Positions 25,641 to 35,114 of a stretch of DNA of 52,799 bases are shown here, piece by piece. How positions within the stretch are numbered: the stretch's first letter is position 1; the number at the start of each line of letters is the position of its first letter. A program made the translations under genes and the position numbers. The DNA is from Clostridia bacterium (GTDB lineage: Bacteria > Bacillota > Clostridia > Christensenellales > Borkfalkiaceae), in the NCBI GenBank assembly GCA_017623605.1, contig JAGAOR010000012.1, forward strand, positions 1 to 52,799, given 5' to 3'. A model generated the notes under the pieces. That model did no database searches, was not told the origin of the DNA, and saw nothing but the letters and a program-made list of their open reading frames with translations.

Positions 25641-26078
25641 TTATATTTCGAGCAAAATGGTAACCGGTCCGTCGTTGAGCTGTTCGATCTTCATATCCGC
25701 GCCGAACACGCCTTTTTTCACTGTTACGCCTTGTTTTTGAAGCGCGGACACGGCGTACTCGTATAACGGCTCGGCTTTTTCGGGACGCTCGGCAAGAGTG
25801 AAGCTTGGTCTATTCCCGTGCGACGCGTCGCCATAGAGCGTGAATTGCGAAACGAGCAACACTTCACCGCCGACGTCTTTCACCGACAAATTCATCTTTC
25901 CGTTCTCATCTTCAAAAATACGCAGATTCGAGATTTTTCGCATTAGATAATCCGCCTGCTCTTTTTCGTCGCCAACCTTGATCCCCAAAAACACGGTCAC
26001 ACCGAACGGGATTTCCGAGATCAACTCTCCGTCCACTTTCAAACTCGTTTTGCCAACGCGTTGTACTACTGCTTTCAT
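25641..26078 (-). CDS. dtd: D-aminoacyl-tRNA deacylase
   Basis: The 145-residue protein begins [18 protein letters not shown] and has the two active-site motifs of Dtd, [10 protein letters not shown] near 80 and [11 protein letters not shown] at the C-terminus (the NxGPVT motif). It removes D-amino acids and mischarged glycine from tRNA. It is flanked by terminators on both sides. No clear promoter lies in the short upstream gap, so it may depend on read-through from efp. Confidence 0.96.
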   Translation of the reverse strand: MKAVVQRVGKTSLKVDGELISEIPFGVTVFLGIKVGDEKEQADYLMRKISNLRIFEDENGKMNLSVKDVGGEVLLVSQFTLYGDASHGNRPSFTLAERPEKAEPLYEYAVSALQKQGVTVKKGVFGADMKIEQLNDGPVTILLEI

Positions 26079-26128
26079 ATTGTTTGCTCCTTGTAGAGTT
26101 CCATCTTCGCCAAATTACACGACAAAAC

Positions 26129-26147
26129 GCAGGATAAAAAATCCTGC
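26129..26147 (-). terminator. Terminator hairpin after efp
   Basis: A 7-bp stem (GCAGGAT with ATCCTGC, loop of five) lies 36 bases after the efp stop. It is followed by GTTTTG on the minus strand and by ATTTCGTTTTTT on the plus strand. Leakiness is likely because dtd lacks an evident promoter. Confidence 0.65.
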
Positions 26148-26183
26148 ATTTCGTTTTTTATTTCTATCAAAAATTTCGCGAGA

Positions 26184-26747
26184 TTACACGCGGCTCATAT
26201 ATTCGCCCGTTCTCGTGTCGATACGGATCGTTTCGCCCTCTTCTACGAACATAGGAACTTGAATAATCGCACCCGTTTCCACTTTTGCGCTCTTCATAAC
26301 GTTCGTTGCCGTGTTGCCCTTTACACCGGGTTCAGACTCGATAACTTTGAGCTCTACGAAGTTTTCAGGTTCAACAGAGAACGCTTTGCCGTAGAGGAAT
26401 TTCACCGTTACCGTGTCGTTTTCCTTGATATATTTGAGCGCGTCCTCCACTTGGTCGAACGAAAGCATTTCTTGATTATATTCCTCGTCCATAAACACGT
26501 AAAATTCGCCGTCGTAATAGGAATAGGTCATTTTCTTCGTTCCTACTTGCGCCGTTTCAAGCTTGGTCGTAGGGTTGAACGTTTCGTTGGAAAGGACTTG
26601 TCCCGTTACCACGTTTTTAAGAGTCGTTCTTACGAACGCCGCTCCCTTACCCGGCTTTACGTGCTGGAAGTCGGTTACCGTGTAAACGCCGCTCTTGTAT
26701 TCGAAGGTTGCGCCTTTACGAATATCGCCTGCTAAAATCTGTGCCAT
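26184..26747 (-). CDS. efp: Elongation factor P
   Basis: The 187-residue protein has three EF-P barrels. The modifiable loop reads [13 protein letters not shown] with Lys34 at the tip, and the C-terminal signature ends [16 protein letters not shown] relieves ribosome stalling at polyproline. It follows the Xaa-Pro peptidase by 38 bases with AAGGAG before its ATG; peptidase-efp is a common Firmicutes pair. No modification enzyme gene is visible nearby. Confidence 0.98.
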   Translation of the reverse strand: MAQILAGDIRKGATFEYKSGVYTVTDFQHVKPGKGAAFVRTTLKNVVTGQVLSNETFNPTTKLETAQVGTKKMTYSYYDGEFYVFMDEEYNQEMLSFDQVEDALKYIKENDTVTVKFLYGKAFSVEPENFVELKVIESEPGVKGNTATNVMKSAKVETGAIIQVPMFVEEGETIRIDTRTGEYMSRV

Positions 26748-26785
26748 AAAATTTTTTCTCCTTGTGCACTATATTTTTTCTTGAT

Positions 26786-27838
26786 TTATAAAATGATAAG
26801 GTTTCGATCCGTTTCCGTCATGAAACTCTTCACTTTTCCGTCTTTCAAAGTTACGGTGTCCTCGATACGGATTCCGTATTCTCCCGCCGCGTATACCCCT
26901 GGCTCGTCTGAAAATACCATACCGTCTTGCAAGGGCGTTTCCCCGCGCGGGCTTACGCTCGGAAATTCGTGGATATTTAGCCCGATTCCGTGCCCAAGCG
27001 AATGAGTAAACAGTTTGCCGTAGCCCTGTTCGTTTAAGAAGTTTCGCGCAATCGCGTCCACCTCAACGCCCGTCATACCGCTTCGCGCCTGCTCCTTCAC
27101 GAGCTCGTGCGCGGTGAGTACCGCTTGATACGCCTTTTTAAATTCACCGTGCTTATGATCGTCGCCGAATAAAAACGTGCGCGTTATATCCGAACAATAT
27201 CCGTTTACCTTGCAACCAAAGTCGATCAAAATCTCGTCGCCGAATTTGAGCTTTTCTGCGCCCGTTTCGTGGTGAGGCACGGCGGCGTGCGCGCCGAACG
27301 CGACGATCGTTGCAAAGGAAGTACCCTCTGCGCCAAGCTTCCGCATTTCGTATTCCAACAGCGCGGCGATCTCCGATTCGCTCATACCCTCTTTAATTTC
27401 AGGCAAAAGCTTTAAAAACGCGCGCTCTGCAATTTGACAGGCTTTCGCGATATTGTCAAGCTCCCAAGCGTTTTTCACGCCCATAGCTTCGGACAAATGC
27501 TGATCGATGTTTTCCATTTTTACGCCCGCATTTTGGAGCGTAAGGTATTCCACGTGCGGCGTTTGATTGAACGAAACTCCTACCTTTTCATAGCCCGCCA
27601 AACGCGCGAGCACCTCGCTTTTTTTATAAAGAACGGGGGTTACGTCCGTGCCTTTTAAAAGTTTTTCCGCCGCTTCCATATACCGCATATCGGTATAGAG
27701 CGTCGTGCCCGTTTTATCCACGATCGCACATCCGTTTTCCGGTCCTATTCCCGTGATATACCGAAGCAAAAACTCGCAAGAGGTATAAACCGCCTCGCAA
27801 CCGCTACCTTTTAAAACCTTTTTTCCGTTCGTAATCAT
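26786..27838 (-). CDS. Xaa-Pro aminopeptidase (M24 family)
   Basis: The 350-residue protein has a creatinase-like N-terminal domain (about 1-125) and an M24 metallopeptidase domain. Metal ligands are visible as the Asp residues in DFGCKVNGYCSDITRTF, the His in HSLGHGIGLNIHE, and the Glu residues in SDEPGVYA and GIRIEDTV. It removes N-terminal residues before proline. It is transcribed with efp from a promoter whose predicted start leaves only about six bases before the ATG, and no strong ribosome binding site is visible. Confidence 0.94.
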   Translation of the reverse strand: MITNGKKVLKGSGCEAVYTSCEFLLRYITGIGPENGCAIVDKTGTTLYTDMRYMEAAEKLLKGTDVTPVLYKKSEVLARLAGYEKVGVSFNQTPHVEYLTLQNAGVKMENIDQHLSEAMGVKNAWELDNIAKACQIAERAFLKLLPEIKEGMSESEIAALLEYEMRKLGAEGTSFATIVAFGAHAAVPHHETGAEKLKFGDEILIDFGCKVNGYCSDITRTFLFGDDHKHGEFKKAYQAVLTAHELVKEQARSGMTGVEVDAIARNFLNEQGYGKLFTHSLGHGIGLNIHEFPSVSPRGETPLQDGMVFSDEPGVYAAGEYGIRIEDTVTLKDGKVKSFMTETDRNLIIL

Positions 27839-27850
27839 ATCTTATTTCTT

Positions 27851-27879
27851 ATTTTAACAAAAATTTCCCGTTTCGTCAA
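27851..27879 (-). promoter_or_regulatory. Promoter of Xaa-Pro peptidase-efp with near-leaderless start
   Basis: TTGACG (27874-27879), 17-base spacer and TAAAAT (27851-27856). Transcription is expected near 27844, and the ATG is at 27838. Confidence 0.75.
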
Positions 27880-27906
27880 GTATACGACGATACAATCTGC
27901 TAATTT

Positions 27907-28755
27907 TTATAAAATTCCTTGATAAATTGCTTTCATAGCCGCCGCGTCCTCCGCTTGCGTGCCGTCCGATTCGCTCACGATATACGGCTCTAACTGCAAC
28001 CTTTTAAGCGCAATCGCGAGCGGCTCAAACTGCGGACCGTAGATTTCGTCAGCAAACGTCAAATGCTTGATCTCGCCTTTCGCCGAATACATAATTTTGG
28101 AAAAATGCACGTGGAAATGCTTCATACGCTCAAAACCCAACTCGTCGATCATATACGCGAGGCGGGAATAGTAATCCTCTACCGTTTTGAGCGAGCCTTG
28201 TTCCCTTGCGTTCACGTGCCCGAAATCTACGCACGGCGTGAATACGGAATCAATTTTACAAAAACGAACGACCTCTTCAATCGTGCCGATCTGCGCGAGC
28301 TTACCCATAGTTTCGGGGCAGAAGATCATATCGCCCAACCCGTTCAACTCGATATATTCCCTTAAAATATGCAATCGCTTTTCAGTGAGATACACCGCTT
28401 CCTCGCGGCTCGCTTTCCCTTGCGCGGCAGGATGGAACACGATACGCTTCCCTCCCATAAGTTTACACGCTCTCGCCGTGTCTAATACGTAGCCGTACGA
28501 TTTCGCCGCCATTTCGTCGTCGGGGTTGGCGAAATTGATAAAATAGGGCGCGTGCGCCGAAATTTCAATATTTTCCGCAGCGAACGCTTCCCCAATGGAA
28601 ATCGCTTTATCCTCCGTCATTCTAACGCCGCGTCCAAACGAATATTCAAAGCAATCCAAGCCCCGTTTTTTAACGAACGAAGCCGCCTGTTCGGTGTGCC
28701 CATTGCCCTCGGCGTAAAAGCTTTCCGAATTCCCACTCGGCCCAAATTTAATCAT
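27907..28755 (-). CDS. TIM-barrel AP endonuclease family 2 (deoxyribonuclease IV-like)
   Basis: The 282-residue TIM-barrel protein has the metal-site strings of endonuclease IV: SAHAPYFINFA near 66, FHPAAQGK near 106, PETMGK near 146, CVDFGHVNARE near 175, HFHVHFSK near 210, and SESDG near 265. Nfo-type enzymes cleave DNA at abasic sites. Identity to classical Nfo cannot be measured here, so a related sugar-isomerase-like TIM barrel remains possible. It overlaps ribF by 8 bases and ends the pheST-truB-ribF run. Confidence 0.82.
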   Translation of the reverse strand: MIKFGPSGNSESFYAEGNGHTEQAASFVKKRGLDCFEYSFGRGVRMTEDKAISIGEAFAAENIEISAHAPYFINFANPDDEMAAKSYGYVLDTARACKLMGGKRIVFHPAAQGKASREEAVYLTEKRLHILREYIELNGLGDMIFCPETMGKLAQIGTIEEVVRFCKIDSVFTPCVDFGHVNAREQGSLKTVEDYYSRLAYMIDELGFERMKHFHVHFSKIMYSAKGEIKHLTFADEIYGPQFEPLAIALKRLQLEPYIVSESDGTQAEDAAAMKAIYQGIL

Positions 28756-29617
28756 ATTTCCGCACCCTCCTTATATCCTCTTGCAACTGCGTTTTCAAAG
28801 CTTCCGCATTTTCAAATTTTTGAATATCCCTTAAATATCTTTGAAAACGGATTTTCAGCTCCCGACCGTATAAATCGCCCTCAAAACCGTCTAAATATGT
28901 TTCCGTAACGATCGTATCGCTTCCGAAGGTCGGGCGGTTGCCAAAGTTTGTAATCGCCTTATATTCCTTTCCGTCTACCCACACGCGCGTTTCATATACG
29001 CCGCGCTTGATCGGATATTTTTCTTTCGGGTATGCGACGTTCGCCGTAGGAAAACCGAGCGTTCTTCCCACGCCCCGATCTTTTATTACCGTGCCAATCA
29101 AGAAAAATTCTTCGCCCAACAGCTCGTGTGCTTTTTCCACTTCGCCCGCCGCAAGATACGTTTTGATTTTAGACGAACTGATCTTTTCGCCGTTTTTCGT
29201 TACCAATTTTTCCACTTCAACGCGTACCTGCCCCGCTTCTTTAAGCGTTTGCGGTGTACCGCAAGCGTTTTTACCGAAGCGGAAATCGTCGCCGCAAACG
29301 AAAGCGATCGGGTGAAATTCTCGGGTTAAGAGCGCAGAAAATTCCTGCGGGGATAAATCTTTAATCTCTAAAAAAGGCAATTCGAGCGCAAAATCCAAGC
29401 CTACGCGTTTAAAAATCTCCTCCCGCTCTTTTAGCGTAAACAGCCCCTTTTCCTCTTTGCCGCCTACGATCGTCATAATCCCGATCGGCAACCCAAAGCC
29501 TTTCGCCCTTTCCACAAGCGTTTTATGTCCCGCGTGCAAGCCGTCGAAACCGCCAAGGAGCATCACACACCCGACGTTTTTATGAAGTTGTCCGCTAAAA
29601 TCAACCGTCTTTAACAT
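28748..29617 (-). CDS. ribF: Bifunctional riboflavin kinase/FAD synthetase
   Basis: The protein has 289 residues. The N-terminal FMN adenylyltransferase domain has GGFDGLHAGHKTLV near 22 and the SSSKIKTYLAAGEVEKA region near 148. The C-terminal riboflavin kinase domain has GRTLGFPTANV near 186 and NFGNRPTFG near 228. It makes FMN and then FAD. It overlaps truB by 7 bases; truB-ribF is a conserved order. The N-terminal HxGH-type motif is GLHAGH. Confidence 0.95.
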   Translation of the reverse strand: MLKTVDFSGQLHKNVGCVMLLGGFDGLHAGHKTLVERAKGFGLPIGIMTIVGGKEEKGLFTLKEREEIFKRVGLDFALELPFLEIKDLSPQEFSALLTREFHPIAFVCGDDFRFGKNACGTPQTLKEAGQVRVEVEKLVTKNGEKISSSKIKTYLAAGEVEKAHELLGEEFFLIGTVIKDRGVGRTLGFPTANVAYPKEKYPIKRGVYETRVWVDGKEYKAITNFGNRPTFGSDTIVTETYLDGFEGDLYGRELKIRFQRYLRDIQKFENAEALKTQLQEDIRRVRKYD

Positions 29618-30492
29618 AATTTCGTCTTTGCTCTCGCCATTCCGTTTTTCACTTCCGCAATACCGTAAAACGCTTCTTCTTTATATAATTTGTAAAGCCC
29701 GTCTGCCTGTTCCGCTTCCACCGCCACGCCGTTGAATATTCGTTCGGCTTTTTTAGCCGTGAGCATAAGCGAGGGAAAAGGCAACACGCTTTCGGTGGGG
29801 ATCAAATATTTTTCAAGCTCCGAAACAGGTAAATCTTGTTGCAAAATCGAAAAGGGAATGGCCGTTTTGAGCTCGAATACCCCGCTTTTCGTGCGTTTGA
29901 GCGCGCTCATCACTGCGTTCGTTTTAAGCGCAAACGCTAAATCCCGCGCAATCGAACGGATATACGTGCCACCTCCGCATCTAATTTTGAACTGATAGGA
30001 ATTTTCACTCTCGCCCGATCCAAGCAATTCTACGCTAAAAATTTTTACGCGTTTTGCGGGAAGTTCAAATTCCACGCCCGCGCGGGCAAGCTCGTAGCCC
30101 CTGCGCCCGTTTACGTTTTTCGCGCTGAACTTTGGCGGAATTTGGTCAATTTCACCGATCAAGGACGGCAATACTTGCACAATTTCTTCCGCACTCGGCA
30201 CACGTCCACAGGGCGTGAGATCACCCGTGGAATCGAGCGTATCGGAAGAAACGCCGAACGTAAATTCGGCGATATATTCCTTTTCCTTTTCCAAAAAATA
30301 ATCGAAAAGCCGCGTGGCGTTCCCTATGCCTACGGGCAATACGCCGCTCGCCAAAGGATCGAGCGTACCCATATGCCCGCAAGGAGTGGCGGTGAGCCAC
30401 TTACATTTATTGACAACCGTCGAGGACGTTATCCCCGACGGCTTATCTACGTTGAAAAAACCGTAGTTTTTGATTTTTTCCGTTCTTTTCAT
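29611..30492 (-). CDS. truB: tRNA pseudouridine(55) synthase
   Basis: The 293-residue protein has the TruB catalytic segment HMGTLDPLASGVLPVGIG near 40 (catalytic Asp in TLDP). Other motifs are PPKFSAKNVNGRRGYELAR near 118 and CGGGTYIRSIARDL near 175. It makes pseudouridine 55 in the T-loop of tRNAs. It starts in a TAATG overlap with pheT and is joined to ribF. In many genomes truB follows rbfA; here it is attached to the pheST operon. Confidence 0.96.
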   Translation of the reverse strand: MKRTEKIKNYGFFNVDKPSGITSSTVVNKCKWLTATPCGHMGTLDPLASGVLPVGIGNATRLFDYFLEKEKEYIAEFTFGVSSDTLDSTGDLTPCGRVPSAEEIVQVLPSLIGEIDQIPPKFSAKNVNGRRGYELARAGVEFELPAKRVKIFSVELLGSGESENSYQFKIRCGGGTYIRSIARDLAFALKTNAVMSALKRTKSGVFELKTAIPFSILQQDLPVSELEKYLIPTESVLPFPSLMLTAKKAERIFNGVAVEAEQADGLYKLYKEEAFYGIAEVKNGMARAKTKLC

Positions 30493-32903
30493 TAACGAAG
30501 TTCTACTCCGAGTTTGAATTTTAAATTGCCGAGTATCTTTTTCACGAAGCCGTCGAGTGTTTCGGGCGTGAACGCCTTTTCCACGTTTTGATCGGGCGTG
30601 AACGTGAGCGTGAATGCCATACTCTTTTTCCCTTCGGGCACTTGCCCGCCACGGTACACGTCGAAAAGCGTTGCTTTCGTTACGTATTTACACGAATGGA
30701 GCAAGACCTCCTCAATCTCCGCGCAGGTGAGTTTTTCATCGGCAAGCAGAGCAAGGTCGCGCTGAGTTGCGGGGAATTTGGGCAGATTTTTATAGCGGAT
30801 ACGATCGTCCATTTGCTTCTCGATCGCCGTTAAATCCAGCTCCGCAAGATATACTTTTTTATCAAGCCCAAGCGAAAGAGCGATAGCAGGATCGAGTTCA
30901 CCGAGCTCTCCGACGGAATTTTTATCACAAATGATCTTCGCTGAAACCCCGGGGTGAAGATAGGTTTGTTCCGCGCGTTCAAAGCTGAAATCTAAATGGA
31001 ACGCTTCCGCAATCCGTTCGATCGCGCCTTTCATATCAAAGAAATCGTTCTTACCACCCCAAATACCGAGCACGACGCGCTTTCTTTCTTCGGGCTGTTC
31101 GCCTGCCTGCGTATTTTTCGGCAAATATACGTTCGCCACCTCAAAAAGTCTGCCCTCGTCGTTGCCACGGCGGATATTCCGCACGGCGTTTTGGAGCATA
31201 GACGGCGCAAGGAAAGTACGCATAATCGAAAGCTCCTCACTAATCGGGTTCAAGATTTTCACCGCGTTTCTTTTAGCATCGTTTGCGGAAAGCTTCATAA
31301 GCTCGAAATCCTTGGGGGAATAGAACGAATAATTATAAGCTTCCGAAAAACCTTGCACGCGAAGCACGTTCTTGAGATGCAATTCACGCTTTTGCTCGTC
31401 CGTGAGCCCCCCGCCCGTTACGCTCGCTTTTTCCAAAAACGTCGGCGTAATATGCTCGTAGCCGTACATACGGATCACTTCTTCCGCAAGGTCGGGATAA
31501 CCGTCAATATCGTCGCGATAACCCGGAATTTCTACGGTAAGCGAGTCGCCGTCGATTTCGGGTTTAAAATTCAAACGCGTTAAGATTGCCACAATTTCGC
31601 TTTCGGGCACGCGTATACCCAAAAGTGCGTTGATTTTCGCCACACTCGTCGTCATTTTCCGAGGCGTGAGATCAACTGCGCAAACGTCGCGGCGCATATC
31701 CGTTACCGTTCCGCAACCAAGCTCTTCAATCAAATGCAACGCACGCGCCATACCCCGTTCGTTCGTGTAAGCGTCTACGCCTTTTTCAAAACGCGAGGAA
31801 GAATCGGAGCTTTGCCCCAAGGCGCGTGAAGTTTTCCGCACGTTGTCGCGCGCAAATTTTGCCGATTCGAAAAATACGTTTTTCGTCGTGGGTTTGATTT
31901 CACTATTCAATCCGCCCATAATCCCCGCAAGCGCAACGGGCTTATTTCCGTCGCAAATTACGAGATTGTCGCAAGATAACGTAAATTCTTTCTCGTCGAG
32001 CGTGATGATCTTCTCGCCCTTTTTCGCTCTTCTAACGATAATCTTTCTTTCACCGATTTCGTCCGCGTCGAAAGCGTGCATAGGCTGTCCCATTTCAAGC
32101 AATACGAAATTCGTTATATCCACGACGGGAGAAATGGAACGGATACCCGACAGCGCAAGCCGTTTTCTCATCCACGCGGGCGTTTGCGCCTCCTTGATAT
32201 TTTCCACGTAGTGTCCTACGTAGCGCGGGCAAAGCTCGGGCGCGGCAACCTCTACTTCAATAGGCTGGGCGTTCGTTTTTTGCGCCGTGAACGAATAATC
32301 GGGAGCTTTGAACGGCTTTTTCAAAACCGCGGCCACCTCTCTAGCAACACCTAAAATACATTGACAATCGGGGCGGTTCGCCGTGATCGAAATATCGAAA
32401 ATCCAATCGTCGAGCCCAACGATTTTTCGAATATCCTCGCCCACGGGTGCGTCCTTGGCAAGATCGAGCAAGCCGTTGACCTCCGCGCCTGCGTAATAAT
32501 CGTCGTTAATTCCGAGCTCTTCACCCGAACAAAGCATACCCAACGATTCCACGCCGCGAAGCTTACCCTTTTTGATCTTTTTAATCTCTTCGCCGTCCAC
32601 CACCTGCGAGCCGTCGAGCGCGCAAGGCGTTTTCATACCCACGTATACGTTCGATGCGCCCGTAACGATTTGTAAATCTCTACCGTATTCTTCACCGCAA
32701 TCCACGATACAAATCTGCATATGATCGCTATCGGGGTGGGGTGTTACCGATTTTACTTCGCCTACCACCACGCGGTTGATCTTTTCACCCAAATAGGAAA
32801 GTTCTTCCACTTCAAAACCGCAGGAAAACAGCTTTTCCGCAAGCTCCTGCGCCGTTATATCTATATCTACGTAATCTTTTAACCAACTGAAAGGTGCTTT
32901 CAT
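30492..32903 (-). CDS. pheT: Phenylalanyl-tRNA synthetase beta subunit
   Basis: From ATG 32903 the protein has 803 residues. It starts MKAPFSWLKDYVDI, with a tRNA-binding domain (about 40-150, with TPHPDSDHMQICIVDCG), B3/B4 editing domain, B5 domain, a class II core-like region and a C-terminal anticodon-binding ferredoxin fold. The frame is open to 33017, but ATG 32903 has AAGGAGA and matches the family. It forms the alpha2-beta2 enzyme with PheS. A 147-base non-coding spacer separates it from pheS, which is long for this pair. Confidence 0.97.
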   Translation of the reverse strand: MKAPFSWLKDYVDIDITAQELAEKLFSCGFEVEELSYLGEKINRVVVGEVKSVTPHPDSDHMQICIVDCGEEYGRDLQIVTGASNVYVGMKTPCALDGSQVVDGEEIKKIKKGKLRGVESLGMLCSGEELGINDDYYAGAEVNGLLDLAKDAPVGEDIRKIVGLDDWIFDISITANRPDCQCILGVAREVAAVLKKPFKAPDYSFTAQKTNAQPIEVEVAAPELCPRYVGHYVENIKEAQTPAWMRKRLALSGIRSISPVVDITNFVLLEMGQPMHAFDADEIGERKIIVRRAKKGEKIITLDEKEFTLSCDNLVICDGNKPVALAGIMGGLNSEIKPTTKNVFFESAKFARDNVRKTSRALGQSSDSSSRFEKGVDAYTNERGMARALHLIEELGCGTVTDMRRDVCAVDLTPRKMTTSVAKINALLGIRVPESEIVAILTRLNFKPEIDGDSLTVEIPGYRDDIDGYPDLAEEVIRMYGYEHITPTFLEKASVTGGGLTDEQKRELHLKNVLRVQGFSEAYNYSFYSPKDFELMKLSANDAKRNAVKILNPISEELSIMRTFLAPSMLQNAVRNIRRGNDEGRLFEVANVYLPKNTQAGEQPEERKRVVLGIWGGKNDFFDMKGAIERIAEAFHLDFSFERAEQTYLHPGVSAKIICDKNSVGELGELDPAIALSLGLDKKVYLAELDLTAIEKQMDDRIRYKNLPKFPATQRDLALLADEKLTCAEIEEVLLHSCKYVTKATLFDVYRGGQVPEGKKSMAFTLTFTPDQNVEKAFTPETLDGFVKKILGNLKFKLGVELR

Positions 32904-33050
32904 TGTTTTTTTCTCCTTATTTATTTTCAAAACGAAGCAAGACGCAAGCAAGACAAGGCAAGCGCGGCTTCCCCGACGGGAGTTTACTCCCCCGTAAACG
33001 AGCAAGGGGAAACGCAAGCTTAACGAAGCATTGCGAAGCGGTTTCTTCGT
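32904..33050 (-). other. Structured, repeat-rich spacer between pheS and pheT
   Basis: The spacer holds a nested hairpin. The inner stem is ACGGG with CCCGT-type pairing at 32976-32994, and the outer stem pairs TTCCCC (32969-32974) with GGGGAA (33006-33011). It is flanked by short repeats of GCAAG and GAAGC. It has no start codon with good coding content. It could be a small inserted repeat or a processing/stability element controlling the subunit ratio; neither can be shown from one copy. Confidence 0.5.
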
Positions 33051-34064
33051 TTAGTCTTCGAATTGCTCTAAAAATCTGGTGTCGTTCTCAAAAAGCGTTT
33101 TGATGTTATTGATGCCGTATTTGAGCATAGCGATACGCTCGATACCCATACCGAACGCAAAGCCTGTGTAAACGTCTGGATCAACGCCGCAATTTTCAAG
33201 TACGTGGCGATTGACCATACCCGCGCCGAGCACTTCTATCCAACCCGTACCCTTACAAAGCCGACAACCCTTGCCACCGCATTCCGAACAGCTCAAATCC
33301 ACTTCCACGCTCGGTTCTGTGAACGGGAAATAAGAGGGGCGCAGACGTACCTTTGTGGACGATGTGAACATTTTACGTGCAAATTCGGCAAGCATACCCT
33401 GCAAATCGCAAAGCGTGATGCCTTTATCTACCACGAGCCCCTCCATTTGGTGGAACATAGGCGAATGGGTTGCGTCGTCGTCGGAGCGGAACACTCTACC
33501 TGGAGATAAAATCTTAATAGGCGGCGTATCCTTTTCCATAACGCGGATCTGTCCTGCCGAAGTCTGCGTGCGAAGAAGCAGGTTTTCCGCAAGATAGAAA
33601 GTGTCCTGCATATCCCGCGCAGGGTGATCCTTGGGGGTGTTGAGCGCAGTGAAATTATAATAATCCGTTTCAATCTCCGGTCCTTCAAACACTTTAAAGC
33701 CCATACCCGAAAAAATGTCGATCAGTTCGTTTTTAACGAGCGTGATCGGGTGCAGCGCTCCCGCCTTATAGCTTTTTCCCGGCATCGTTATATCCACGCG
33801 CTCGGAAGCGTATTTTTTCTGCATTTCCATTTCTCGAACAACGAGCGCGCGCGCCTCGAATTTTTCTTCGATGCTTTGCTTAAATTCGTTTACGATCTTC
33901 CCAAACGCAGGGCGATCCTCTTTGACAAGATCTTTCATACCGCTCATAATACCTTTGAGCGCCGTTTGAAATTTGACTTTCAATTCGTAAAGTCCTCTGC
34001 CCGTTTCCGTTTGCGCCATTGCTGTTTCCGTTTCAAGGCGTAACGCTTCGATTTTTTCTTTCAT
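33051..34064 (-). CDS. pheS: Phenylalanyl-tRNA synthetase alpha subunit
   Basis: The 337-residue protein has an N-terminal coiled coil (about 1-90) and a class II catalytic core. Visible motifs are [19 protein letters not shown], motif 1-like [20 protein letters not shown], motif 2-like [13 protein letters not shown] and motif 3 [15 protein letters not shown]. It charges tRNA-Phe as part of the PheST heterotetramer. It is preceded by a Phe T-box leader and a consensus promoter, so its expression should rise when tRNA-Phe is uncharged. Confidence 0.98.
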   Translation of the reverse strand: MKEKIEALRLETETAMAQTETGRGLYELKVKFQTALKGIMSGMKDLVKEDRPAFGKIVNEFKQSIEEKFEARALVVREMEMQKKYASERVDITMPGKSYKAGALHPITLVKNELIDIFSGMGFKVFEGPEIETDYYNFTALNTPKDHPARDMQDTFYLAENLLLRTQTSAGQIRVMEKDTPPIKILSPGRVFRSDDDATHSPMFHQMEGLVVDKGITLCDLQGMLAEFARKMFTSSTKVRLRPSYFPFTEPSVEVDLSCSECGGKGCRLCKGTGWIEVLGAGMVNRHVLENCGVDPDVYTGFAFGMGIERIAMLKYGINNIKTLFENDTRFLEQFED

Positions 34065-34347
34065 TCCGTTTTTCTCCTTTTCTATTGAATAACGCCCTGC
34101 GCGCTTTTTTCAAAGCGCGCAGGGCGAAATATGCTTCCGCTGTACCACCTGCATTCGCGCGGTTTTCCGCGCCTCGTTCGCGCAATCACGCCGCGCAACG
34201 CGTTTCCCCCTACTACTATTTCAAGGGAACGGCTCCAAAGTGAAAGGGTTTATTTTCTCTCTCCGCGCGCCTTTCAGCCTATGGGCGCGCTCTCTTTGGG
34301 AAAGTCGTTTGAAAAAACCCGCTTTTTCCTTGCCTTTATATTCAATC
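34065..34347 (-). promoter_or_regulatory. T-box leader (tRNA-Phe responsive) of pheST
   Basis: The minus strand contains the diagnostic T-box sequence GCAGGTGGTACAGCGG (core at 34140-34155), just before a long terminator hairpin. The TGGT bulge fits tRNA with discriminator base A. Upstream is a long structured stem I region, with base pairing possible between GGGTTT and AAACCC and a candidate specifier TTC followed by A at 34242-34244. UUC is a phenylalanine codon, in agreement with the gene controlled. The specifier assignment is by eye and less sure than the T-box itself. Confidence 0.93.
34088..34126 (-). terminator. T-box regulated terminator
   Basis: A 14-bp GC-rich stem (34113-34126 with 34093-34106) is followed by TTATTC. 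It lies just after the T-box core, which would form the competing antiterminator. Confidence 0.9.
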
Positions 34348-34353
34348 TTTATT

Positions 34354-34382
34354 ATTATAGCCCGATCCTAAAAAAATGTCAA
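34354..34382 (-). promoter_or_regulatory. Consensus SigA promoter of pheST
   Basis: TTGACA (34377-34382), 17-base spacer and TATAAT (34354-34359): a perfect match in both hexamers and spacing. The -35 lies only seven bases from the end of mscL, whose stop codon begins at 34391 on this strand. Confidence 0.93.
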
Positions 34383-34388
34383 CCGATT

Positions 34389-35012
34389 TTATTTGTTTTT
34401 CAACAAATCGCGAATTTCTTCCAAAAGACGGGTGTTTGCCGTGGCTTTCGCCTCTGCCGCCGCAGCCTCCGCCGCCGCCTTTTCCGCAGCGATGCGCGCT
34501 TCTTCTGCCTGTTTTGCTTTGATCTCTTCTTTGCGTTGCTCTAAAATAACGCGCGCTTCCTTTTTGGACACCTTTTGCTCTCTGCGGATTTTTGCAATTT
34601 CTTTCTTATCCGTCATTTCCAAACCCTCGCGCATTTTTTCCTGCGCCTCGGAAATACGGTTAAACATTTTTACAATCGAAAACAGCACGAACGCAATGAT
34701 GAAGAAATTGATGATCGCACTGATAAACGCACCCCAGTCGATATAAATGGAATCGGCAAGCACGAGCGCACCCGCTTCGTCGTAGGCAGGGGAAAGTATT
34801 GTGATCGCACCCTTTAAGCCTTCTTTCCCTAAAATGAGCGCAAGCAGCCAGTTGATCAAGGGCTTTAAAATGTTGTTAGAAAGTCCGTTGACGATCGCCG
34901 TGAACGCACCGCCAACGATAACGCCGACTGCCATATCGAGCACGTTACCGCGCGTGATAAACTTCTTAAATTCTTCAAAGAATTTTTTTATTTTTCCAAT
35001 TTTCTTTTCCAT
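34389..35012 (-). CDS. mscL: Large-conductance mechanosensitive channel with extended C-terminus
   Basis: The protein has 207 residues. Residues 1-120 are a typical MscL: FKKFITRGNVLDMAVGVIVG forms the N-terminal helix and pore-lining TM1 with its glycine-rich packing face, and INFFIIAFVLFSIVKMF forms TM2. The remaining 85 residues are a charged Lys/Glu/Ala helix (for example AEKAAAEAAAAEAKA) ending LLEEIRDLLKNK. Family members are usually 120-150 residues, so the cytoplasmic bundle is lengthened by roughly 60 residues. The channel protects against osmotic downshock. It has its own promoter and ends close to the pheST promoter. Confidence 0.94.
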   Translation of the reverse strand: MEKKIGKIKKFFEEFKKFITRGNVLDMAVGVIVGGAFTAIVNGLSNNILKPLINWLLALILGKEGLKGAITILSPAYDEAGALVLADSIYIDWGAFISAIINFFIIAFVLFSIVKMFNRISEAQEKMREGLEMTDKKEIAKIRREQKVSKKEARVILEQRKEEIKAKQAEEARIAAEKAAAEAAAAEAKATANTRLLEEIRDLLKNK

Positions 35013-35041
35013 AAAAAGTATTTCCTTTGTTTTTTTCTTTT

Positions 35042-35071
35042 ATTATAACACAAACCCCAAAAGCTTGTCAA
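35042..35071 (-). promoter_or_regulatory. Promoter of mscL
   Basis: TTGACA (35066-35071), 18-base spacer and TATAAT (35042-35047). It is followed by an AAAGGAAA ribosome binding site. Confidence 0.85.
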
Positions 35072-35114
35072 ATGAAAATTGTTAAAATAATTCATCTTTT
35101 AACAACGTATATTC

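Noticed and set aside
30996-31583. 195-codon plus-strand frame inside pheT
   Set aside because: Antisense to PheT core domains, no initiation signal and no recognisable protein.
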